A stretch of DNA of 64,000 nucleotides from Pseudomonas promysalinigenes (GTDB taxonomy: Bacteria > Pseudomonadota > Gammaproteobacteria > Pseudomonadales > Pseudomonadaceae), in the NCBI RefSeq assembly GCF_014269025.2, contig NZ_CP077094.1, forward strand, positions 558,001-622,000. Reading direction: 5' to 3'. A program made the position numbers and the translations under genes. Positions 57,521-64,000 of this stretch are shown here, piece after piece. Below the pieces are notes generated by a model, which saw only the letters and a list, made by a program, of their open reading frames with translations, searched no databases and was not told the DNA's origin. Within the stretch, counting starts at the first letter, position 1. Every line of letters starts with the position of its first letter.

Positions 57521-59512
57521 ATGCGCTATTTGCTGATTATGCTGCTGGGCTTGTTGCCCGCTCTGGCCGCAGGCGTCGAATTCGACGAAGCGACTCGTTA
57601 CCTCCCGTTGGGCAAGGTCATGCAGGTCTACGAAGACCCTGATGGCAGCGCCAGCATCGCCCAGGTCAGCGCCCCCCTGTTCGCCAGCCGTTTTCGCACC
57701 CACCACCAGGACGTGCTGAACGCCGGCTATTCGACTTCGGTGTTCTGGCTCAAGGTCGACCTGCATTACCGGGCCTCTGCCACTGCCCAGCCGCGGCAAT
57801 GGCTGCTGGAGCTGGCCTATCCCCCCATGGACCACATCGAGCTGTATCTGCCTGACAGCGATGGTCAGTTCCGCCTGGCCCAGCACACTGGCGATGCCTT
57901 GCCCTACGCCAGCCGACAGATACGCCAGAACAACTACCTGTTCGAGCTTCCACTGCAGCCAGGGCAGTCGACCACAGCCTACTTGCGTGTGTATAGCCAG
58001 GGCTCGGTACAGGTACCCTTGGCATTATGGTCCGCCGAAGCCTACATGGAAGACCAGCCGACGCGGTTCTATGTGCTTGGCATGATCTACGGCGTGTTGC
58101 TGGTGATGGCGGTGTACAACCTGTTCATCTACCTCAGCGTGCGCGACGTCAGTTACCTGTATTACATCCTCTACATTGCCGCGTTCGGCTTGTATCAAGT
58201 GTCGGTCAACGGTGCAGGGGTTGCCTATCTGTGGCCAGACAGCCCTTGGTGGGCGAATGCCGCAACACCCATGTTCATTGGTGCTGCAGGGCTGTTCGGT
58301 TGCCAGTTTGCGCGTCACTTCCTGCAGCTGGGCAAGGTTAGCCGCAGCCTGGACCGGTGGCTGCAAGTGTTGATGCTCGGTGGGGTGCTGGTGATGGTGC
58401 TGTCGGTGAGCATGCCGTACGGCATCGCCCTGCGAATGGCCACGGTGCTGGCGCTGCTGTTCACCGTGAGTATCTTCGCTGCCGGTTTATACGCCTGGCT
58501 GCGCGGCATGCGCGTTGCACGCTGGTTCATCATCGCCTGGACGGCGTTTCTGATCGGTGGGCTAGTCAACACCCTCATGGTGCTGGGATATCTGCCAAAC
58601 CTGTTCATTACCATGTACGCCAGCCAGTTGGGTTCAGCGCTGGAAGTGGCACTGCTGTCGCTGGCCCTGGCCGACCGTATTAACAGCATGCGTGAGCAGC
58701 AGGCGCAGAACTTGCGTGACGCCGGCCAGGCCCTGGAGCACTTGAACCAGCAACTGGCCAGAAGCAACCACATCAAGGACGAGTTCCTCGCCACCATCAC
58801 CCATGAACTGCGCACGCCGATGAATGGGGTAATTGGCTCGCTGGAGCTGATGCAGACATTGCCGATGAGTGCCGAGATGGCTCAGTACCAGCGTACGGCG
58901 GTCGGTTCTGCCCAGGACATGATGGACATGGTGGATGACATTCTCACCTTGAGCGAGCTACAGGCTGGCCGCATGCGCCCACAAACCCAGCCGTTCAGCC
59001 TGCGGCATACGCTGCATGAGCTGCGCGCTGGCTATGCCGGTACGGCCTTGGGCAAGGGCTTGTATCTGAGCCTGGATATTCCTGCCGATCTGCCGGACGA
59101 GCTCCTGGGCGATGCCCAGAAAATAGCCCGCTGCCTGGGTTGTCTGGTGGACAACGGTCTGAAATTCACCCATCAGGGGGGCGTGATGGTGCAGGTCCGC
59201 GGCCGTCGCCTTGGCCCGGACAGCCTGGTACTGACCTTTGCGGTCAGCGACAGTGGAATTGGGTTCGACGACCTTGACCAAGCCATTCTCTACCAGCGTT
59301 TCTACCAGGTTGATGGCTCCATGACCCGGCGTTACGGCGGGCTGGGCATTGGCTTGTCGATCTGTCGGCAGTTGACCGAGTTGCTGGGCGCCAGGCTGTC
59401 CCATGAATCGACGCGGGGCGTGGGCAGCCGCTTCGAGCTGGCCTTGAATGTGGCCATCGCCCAGGTGCAGGTGCCGCCGGGCAGGGCTTTTTCGGGGGCT
59501 ACGCGGCTGTAG
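57521..59512 (+). CDS. ladS: LadS-like 7TMR-DISM sensor histidine kinase without receiver domain
   Basis: The 663-residue protein has a signal peptide (LLPALAAG), a periplasmic 7TMR-DISMED2 domain (about residues 25-165), seven membrane segments (about 180-385), a coiled coil, a HisKA domain with HELRTP (His428), and a HATPase domain (N-box CLGCLVDNGLKFTHQGG, DSGIGFDDLD, GGLGIGLSICRQLTEL). P. aeruginosa LadS, at the same place next to thiD, hemL and an acyl-CoA dehydrogenase gene, is known to carry a C-terminal receiver domain. Here the gene stops right after the kinase domain. The symbol rests on position and architecture. Confidence 0.75.
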   Translation: MRYLLIMLLGLLPALAAGVEFDEATRYLPLGKVMQVYEDPDGSASIAQVSAPLFASRFRTHHQDVLNAGYSTSVFWLKVDLHYRASATAQPRQWLLELAYPPMDHIELYLPDSDGQFRLAQHTGDALPYASRQIRQNNYLFELPLQPGQSTTAYLRVYSQGSVQVPLALWSAEAYMEDQPTRFYVLGMIYGVLLVMAVYNLFIYLSVRDVSYLYYILYIAAFGLYQVSVNGAGVAYLWPDSPWWANAATPMFIGAAGLFGCQFARHFLQLGKVSRSLDRWLQVLMLGGVLVMVLSVSMPYGIALRMATVLALLFTVSIFAAGLYAWLRGMRVARWFIIAWTAFLIGGLVNTLMVLGYLPNLFITMYASQLGSALEVALLSLALADRINSMREQQAQNLRDAGQALEHLNQQLARSNHIKDEFLATITHELRTPMNGVIGSLELMQTLPMSAEMAQYQRTAVGSAQDMMDMVDDILTLSELQAGRMRPQTQPFSLRHTLHELRAGYAGTALGKGLYLSLDIPADLPDELLGDAQKIARCLGCLVDNGLKFTHQGGVMVQVRGRRLGPDSLVLTFAVSDSGIGFDDLDQAILYQRFYQVDGSMTRRYGGLGIGLSICRQLTELLGARLSHESTRGVGSRFELALNVAIAQVQVPPGRAFSGATRL

Positions 59513-59529
59513 GTGCATGCCTTGAGAAG

Positions 59530-59780
59530 TTTGGCGCCTGTGAGACCGAGCGCCGCCCGCGCGGCGCATCGCGAGCTTTGCTCGCTCCTACGTTTGTTTC
59601 GGGCCAGTAACGCCTGTGACAGGCGCGCGCGACCGCCTGGTTCATACAACGCGATATCGCGCCAGGCCCCAAAGCGTTCGCGCGCAAATCCCGCAGGATT
59701 GATTGGCCCGAAACAAACGTAGGAGCGAGCGCAGCTCGCGATGCGCCGCGCGGGCGGCGCTCGATCCCGCAGGCGTCAAA
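59530..59780. repeat. Long palindrome: 77-bp inverted repeats around a 97-bp centre
   Basis: The arm at 59530-59606 is the inverse complement of 59704-59780 with about six mismatches. Outermost bases pair as CAAA/TTTG; identical inner blocks include GGCCCGAAACAAACGTAGGA and GCTCGCGATGCGCCGCGCGG. The centre 59607-59703 contains smaller inverted pieces (CGCCTGG with CCAGGC). It fills most of the 397-base gap between the LadS-like and acyl-CoA dehydrogenase genes. No coding potential is convincing. It could be a MITE-like element, a cruciform, or a multi-REP relic. Confidence 0.85.
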
Positions 59781-59909
59781 GATGTTGCGGCAAGCCCTCG
59801 GAGCCCTTCATTCACCCTGCCACCTGTTTAGTCATTATTGCCACTTTGACTGCACCGCAGGGAGTGCTTCACTGGGCCTTTCAGGCATGCCCGGATCCAG
59901 GAGCTCCCG

Positions 59910-61562
59910 ATGAACCTGCACCAGTACGCTGAAACCCACGAAGTCACCAATCAACCGCCGTCACTCGACGGTGCCAACCTGTACCGCCTCGACCTGCCGC
60001 TGCAAGAGTGGTCGCGGCGCTTTGGGGCCGGGTGGGCCGAATCGCGGATCGATGCCTATGGTGCCTTGGCGGGCGGGCCGCTGATGGCTGCGGGGTTCCT
60101 GGCCAATGCGCACAAACCGCAATTTCAGAGCCACGACCGCTACGGCCACCGCATCGATCTTGTGGAGTTCCACCCTGCCTATCACGAACTGATGCGCACT
60201 GCCGTCGAGCATGGCCTGCCTTCCTTGCCTTGGGCTGAACCCCGGCCAGGCGCCCATGTAGCGCGTGCGTCGATGACTTACCTGCACAGCCAGGCCGAGG
60301 CCGGCACCGGTTGCCCGCTGACCATGACCTTCGCTGCCGTGCCCGCCCTCAGGCTGCAGCCGGAGTTGGCCGAATACTGGCTGCCAAAGATCCTCGCCTG
60401 CGAGTACGACCCACGCAATGTCGGTGACCGGCACAAGGCCGGGGTCACCCTCGGCATGGCCATGACCGAGAAGCAGGGCGGCACCGACGTGCGCGCCAAT
60501 ACCACCCGCGCATACCCGGTGGGCAGCCCTGGCCCCGGCCAGCCTTACGAACTGGTGGGGCACAAGTGGTTCTGTTCGGCGCCGATGTGCGATGCCTTTC
60601 TCACCTTGGCGCAAACCGACAAGGGCCTGAGCTGCTTCCTGTTGCCACGCCATCGCCCTGACGACAGCCGCAACCAGTTCTATATCCAACGTCTGAAAAA
60701 CAAGCTGGGCAACAGCTCGAATGCTTCCAGCGAAGTCGAGTTTCGCGGCGCCCTGGCGTGGATGGTGGGCGAGGAGGGGCGCGGGGTGCCGACCATCATC
60801 GAAATGGTCGCGATGACCCGCTTCGATTGCATGGTCGGCTCCAGCGCCCTGATGCGTCAGGCCCTGACCCAGGCCGCACATCATTGCGCCCATCGCAAGG
60901 TCGGTGGCCGAGTGCTCAGCGAGCAGCCCCTGATGCAGAACGTGCTGGCTGACCTGGCGCTGGAAAGCGAGGCGGCATTGGCGCTGAGCTTGCGCATGGG
61001 GCAGGCCTTGGAGCAGCTCGATGACCCCCAGCAGGCGCACTTCGCCCGGCTGGTCACGGCAGTTGGCAAATACTGGATCTGCAAGCGGGCGCCGGCGATG
61101 ATCAACGAGGCCGCTGAGTGCCTGGGCGGTGCCGGTTATGTCGAGGACAGCATTCTGCCACGGCTGTACCGCGAAGCGCCGGTCAACTCGACCTGGGAAG
61201 GCTCTGGCAATGTGCAATGCTTGGATGTGCTGCGCGCGTTGTCCAAAGAAGGCGGTGTGCTCGATGCGTTGTTCGCCGAACTTGGGGACGGGCATGGTGA
61301 CCCCCGCCTGGCCGCGCATATTGGCAACCTCAAGGGAGCGTTCGCCGATACCGGCGATATCCAGTACAGGGCGCGGCAGCTTACCGAGGATATTGCCTTG
61401 GCAGTGCAGGCTAAGTTGCTTCTGGAAGCCGGCAACGCCGCCGTCAGCGATGCCTTCATCGCCAGCCGTCTGAACGGGGGCGGGCGGGTGTACGGCGCAC
61501 TGCCCCGTGGCATCGATGTGCAGGCCCTGTTGGCACGGTCGACGCCCGCCTGGCCGAGTTGA
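59910..61562 (+). CDS. AidB-like acyl-CoA dehydrogenase
   Basis: The 550-residue flavoprotein belongs to the AidB branch of acyl-CoA dehydrogenases, larger than the usual 380-400 residues. It has GMAMTEKQGGTDVRANTTRA (flavin contact, about residues 186-206), RFDCMVGSSALMRQALTQAA, and near the C-terminus the AidB-type PAMINEAAECLGGAGYVEDS with PRLYREAPVNSTWEGSGNVQ. In E. coli AidB is linked to alkylation protection. No adaptive Ada/AlkB genes lie here, so the physiological role is uncertain. It occupies the same locus as in P. aeruginosa. Confidence 0.9.
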   Translation: MNLHQYAETHEVTNQPPSLDGANLYRLDLPLQEWSRRFGAGWAESRIDAYGALAGGPLMAAGFLANAHKPQFQSHDRYGHRIDLVEFHPAYHELMRTAVEHGLPSLPWAEPRPGAHVARASMTYLHSQAEAGTGCPLTMTFAAVPALRLQPELAEYWLPKILACEYDPRNVGDRHKAGVTLGMAMTEKQGGTDVRANTTRAYPVGSPGPGQPYELVGHKWFCSAPMCDAFLTLAQTDKGLSCFLLPRHRPDDSRNQFYIQRLKNKLGNSSNASSEVEFRGALAWMVGEEGRGVPTIIEMVAMTRFDCMVGSSALMRQALTQAAHHCAHRKVGGRVLSEQPLMQNVLADLALESEAALALSLRMGQALEQLDDPQQAHFARLVTAVGKYWICKRAPAMINEAAECLGGAGYVEDSILPRLYREAPVNSTWEGSGNVQCLDVLRALSKEGGVLDALFAELGDGHGDPRLAAHIGNLKGAFADTGDIQYRARQLTEDIALAVQAKLLLEAGNAAVSDAFIASRLNGGGRVYGALPRGIDVQALLARSTPAWPS

Positions 61563-61646
61563 TTAGCGCGCTTGAGCATCGGGGGTGTATTTAGACACAA
61601 AGGCAGGCAAGATGGCTGACATGCATGTCCAGACAGGAAGCCCAGT

Positions 61647-63110
61647 GTGAGCCAAGCTTTTGTAGTCGTAGATACCCCCGAACAGGCCGTCGATCGTCTG
61701 GCGGCCTTGCATGAACAGGCCACCGGGGCCCTGAGCCAGGCCCTCAAGCGTTACCTGAAGGACCGTACCGAGCCCGACGCCGATGAGCGCGCCCTCTATC
61801 GTTACCCGGCACTGCGCCTGACCTATTACAGCCACGGCGAGGTAGCCGCCACTACTCGCGCCTATGCCAAGGTACAGGTCGCTGGCACTTACAGTGTCAC
61901 CGTCACCCAGCCAGCAGCGTTCCGTGGTTACCTGCTGGAGCAACTACGCCCACTGATGCATGACTACACGGTGACCGTGGAAGTCGGCGTCAGCGAGCAG
62001 AACATTCCTTACCCCTATGTGGTGGACCAGGGCGATGAGCTGGCCGGCAGTGGCATCACCGCCGCCGAACTTGCGCGGGTGTTCCCCAGCACCGACCTGT
62101 CGGCAGCCACCGACAATATTGCCGATGGCCTGTACGACTGGGACAGTGCCGAAACCCTGCCGCTGGCGTTGTTCGATGCCGCACGTGTGGACTTCTCGCT
62201 GCGCCGCCTGGTGCATTACACCGGCAGCGACTGGCGCCACGTGCAGCCATGGATTCTGCTGACCAACTACCACCGCTACGTTGACCAGTTCATCAGCCAT
62301 GGGCTTGATCAACTGCGCGATGACCCGCGCTTCGTGCGCATGGTCTTGCCGGGCAACGTAGTGATCGAGAAGGGCATGGACCACGGTGAAGCGCAGGCCC
62401 TGGTGGCCAGCGTGGTCTGGCACCGCTACCAGATGCCGGCCTATCACCTGATCGCCGGTGACGGTGATGGCGTGACTCTGGTCAACATCGGCGTTGGCCC
62501 ATCCAACGCCAAGAACATCACCGACCACCTGGCGGTGCTGCGCCCGCACTGCTGGCTGATGATCGGCCACTGCGGCGGCCTGCGCCAGTCGCAAACCATT
62601 GGCGACTACGTACTGGCCCACGCCTACATGCGCCGTGACGGTATCCTCGATCGCGTGGTGCCGCCCAATATCCCCATCCCGGCATTGGCAGAGGTGCAAT
62701 TGGCCCTGCAGGAGGCTGCTGCACAGGTAACCGGCGAGCGTGGCGAAGAGCTCAAAAAGCGCCTGCGTACCGGCACCGTGCTCACCTACGACGACCGCAA
62801 CTGGGAGCTGCGCTGGGCTCAGGAACGCCCGCTGATCAACCTCTCCCGCGCGGTGGCGGTGGATATGGAAAGTGGCACCATTGCGGCCCAGGGCTATCGG
62901 CTGCGCGTGCCGTACGGCACGTTGCTGTGCGTTTCCGACAAGCCCTTGCACAGCGAAATCAAGCTGCCAGGCTCGGCCAACGCCTTCTATAACCGTGCCG
63001 TCAGCCAGCATCTTAAGATCGGCATCGCCGCGCTGGACTTGCTGCGCACCGAGCTCAATTCGTTGCACTCGCGTAAACTGCGCAGCTTCGATGAGCCGCC
63101 GTTCCGCTGA
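61647..63110 (+). CDS. amn: AMP nucleosidase
   Basis: Amn cleaves AMP to adenine and ribose 5-phosphate, controlling the adenylate pool. The 487-residue protein has an N-terminal regulatory domain and a C-terminal nucleoside-phosphorylase-like domain with VNIGVGPSNAKNITDHLAVL, MIGHCGGLRQSQTIGDYVLA and VAVDMESGTIAAQGYRLRVP (ligand-binding Met-Glu). The start is a GTG at 61647 with AGGAAG about seven bases upstream. Confidence 0.95.
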   Translation: MSQAFVVVDTPEQAVDRLAALHEQATGALSQALKRYLKDRTEPDADERALYRYPALRLTYYSHGEVAATTRAYAKVQVAGTYSVTVTQPAAFRGYLLEQLRPLMHDYTVTVEVGVSEQNIPYPYVVDQGDELAGSGITAAELARVFPSTDLSAATDNIADGLYDWDSAETLPLALFDAARVDFSLRRLVHYTGSDWRHVQPWILLTNYHRYVDQFISHGLDQLRDDPRFVRMVLPGNVVIEKGMDHGEAQALVASVVWHRYQMPAYHLIAGDGDGVTLVNIGVGPSNAKNITDHLAVLRPHCWLMIGHCGGLRQSQTIGDYVLAHAYMRRDGILDRVVPPNIPIPALAEVQLALQEAAAQVTGERGEELKKRLRTGTVLTYDDRNWELRWAQERPLINLSRAVAVDMESGTIAAQGYRLRVPYGTLLCVSDKPLHSEIKLPGSANAFYNRAVSQHLKIGIAALDLLRTELNSLHSRKLRSFDEPPFR

Positions 63111-63116
63111 GGATCC

Positions 63117-63752
63117 ATGCCACTGCCACCCCGTTCCAAGCCGCGCCGCCCCCCGGCGCGGCCTGCTGGCCCCCGTCGCCAGGCCAAGGCGCCACCGGCC
63201 GAGCCACGCCTGATACTGTTCAACAAGCCCTTTGACGTACTGACCCAGTTCAGCGACGGTGAGGGGCGGGCGACGCTCAAGGATTTCATCGACATCCCTG
63301 GCGTCTACCCCGCCGGTCGCCTGGACCGCGACAGCGAAGGGTTGCTGCTGCTGACCAACGATGGCGGGCTGCAGGCGCGCATTGCCGACCCTAAGCACAA
63401 GCTGCCCAAGACATACTGGGTGCAGGTGGAAGGCGAGCCGAGCGAAGAGCAGATCCAGCGTCTACGTGATGGCGTACAGCTCAATGACGGCCCGACGTTG
63501 CCCGCCCAAGCGCGCCGGCTGGCCGAGCCCGAGCTGTGGCCGCGCAATCCGCCGGTGCGTTTTCGTAAAAGCGTGCCGACCTGCTGGTTGGAGTTGGTGA
63601 TCCGCGAAGGGCGTAACCGCCAGGTGCGACGCATGACGGCGGCGGTGGGGTTGCCTACCTTGCGCCTGGTGCGAGTGCGTATCGGTGACTGGGCACTGGA
63701 TGGGCTCGAGCAGGGCTGCTGGCGAGAAGTGGCGCCTAAGCTTACGCGCTAG
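63117..63752 (+). CDS. rluE: 23S rRNA pseudouridine(2457) synthase RluE
   Basis: RluE makes pseudouridine 2457 in 23S rRNA. The 211-residue protein lacks an S4 domain, has a basic Pro-rich N-tail, then [20 protein letters not shown], the catalytic Asp in [20 protein letters not shown], and [20 protein letters not shown] near the C-terminus. The short length and lack of an S4 domain fit RluE better than RsuA or RluB. It follows amn after 6 bases. Confidence 0.92.
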   Translation: MPLPPRSKPRRPPARPAGPRRQAKAPPAEPRLILFNKPFDVLTQFSDGEGRATLKDFIDIPGVYPAGRLDRDSEGLLLLTNDGGLQARIADPKHKLPKTYWVQVEGEPSEEQIQRLRDGVQLNDGPTLPAQARRLAEPELWPRNPPVRFRKSVPTCWLELVIREGRNRQVRRMTAAVGLPTLRLVRVRIGDWALDGLEQGCWREVAPKLTR

Positions 63753-63952
63753 ACCCCCTCGATAAACGCCACCACCACACTTTTGATAATGAACGCCAGC
63801 ACCCCCAGCCCAAGCACGAAGAACAGGATGAGGGTGCCGAAGCGCCCTGCCTTGGACTTTTTTGCCAAGTCCCAGACGATGAAACCCATGAAACCGATCA
63901 GCACGGTGACCAGTACGATCATCATCCACTCTTCGAATACGGCGGGATCCAT
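63749..63952 (-). CDS. DUF2788 family small membrane protein
   Basis: The 67-residue protein starts [20 protein letters not shown] and has two membrane segments ([17 protein letters not shown] and [17 protein letters not shown]) separated by a basic loop KKSKAGRFG. This is the DUF2788 family of small inner-membrane proteins, function unknown. It is convergent with rluE and overlaps its stop by 4 bases. Confidence 0.88.
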   Translation of the reverse strand: MDPAVFEEWMMIVLVTVLIGFMGFIVWDLAKKSKAGRFGTLILFFVLGLGVLAFIIKSVVVAFIEGV

Positions 63953-64000
63953 CGGTGTTCTCCAGGCAGGCGGGGCGTCGGTTATAGGGGCGATCAGCGA

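Noticed and set aside
59741..59932. 63-codon open frame across the palindrome
   Set aside because: It runs through inverted-repeat sequence, has no ribosome site, and its end overlaps the next gene's start.

Overview
The window is a stretch of a high-GC gammaproteobacterial chromosome, almost certainly from the Pseudomonas putida group. The evidence is gene content and order (dxs-ispA-xseB; exaC/eat/eutBC next to an AcoR-type activator; proA-nadD-rsfS-rlmH-mrdA-rodA-mltB-rlpA-dacA-ybeD-lipB-lipA; holA-lptE-leuS; lnt-corC-ybeY-phoH; hemL-thiE-thiD), P. putida-type REP sequences in gaps, and DUF6124/DUF3077 small genes typical of that group. It is mostly core genome. I see no prophage, integron, CRISPR array, rRNA or tRNA.

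Layout. 0-7 kb: the tail of a membrane protein gene, a BtuF-like cobalamin-binding protein and the BtuB receptor, the isoprenoid genes dxs and ispA with xseB, then ribB behind an FMN riboswitch. 7-9.5 kb is the only clearly accessory patch: a frameshifted TonB-receptor remnant, a structured leader before a DUF6124 gene, a REP, a DUF3077 gene and an S24-type repressor lacking the catalytic dyad. 9.5-12.3 kb: ppa, an MtfA-like peptidase, a DedA protein and an acetyltransferase. 12.4-20 kb: the ethanolamine module (eutC, eutB, eat, exaC), with a sigma-54 promoter facing a divergent enhancer-binding protein. 20-29 kb: mpl-ubiX-yceK, an SDR protein, a MORN-repeat/C13-peptidase lipoprotein, MaoC, LrgA/LrgB, a Lon-domain protein, a DedA-PAP2 fusion and mpg.

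29-45 kb holds the conserved cell-wall elongation and lipoate block, then ldcA, a second MltB-type transglycosylase, a very short arfA with an internal hairpin, holA and lptE. 45-54 kb: leuS, a small unknown gene, a YdcF/ElyC-like protein, lnt-corC-ybeY-phoH, a DUF1820 gene and a Sel1 gene. 54-64 kb: hemL, thiE, thiD, a LadS-like histidine kinase ending without a receiver domain, a long perfect-style palindrome, an AidB-like acyl-CoA dehydrogenase, amn, rluE and a DUF2788 gene.

Functional links: EutBC needs adenosylcobalamin, and the window also encodes cobalamin uptake proteins. Ethanolamine would enter by Eat, be split to acetaldehyde by EutBC and be oxidised by ExaC, with no microcompartment genes nearby. 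PBP2, RodA, MltB, RlpA and DacA form a lateral-wall synthesis and remodelling set, and LdcA, Mpl and the second transglycosylase feed peptidoglycan recycling. The most unusual items are the structured DUF6124 leader, the arfA hairpin, the 77-bp palindrome beside the LadS-like gene, the MORN-C13 lipoprotein, the non-cleavable-looking repressor, and the absence of miaB beside phoH.
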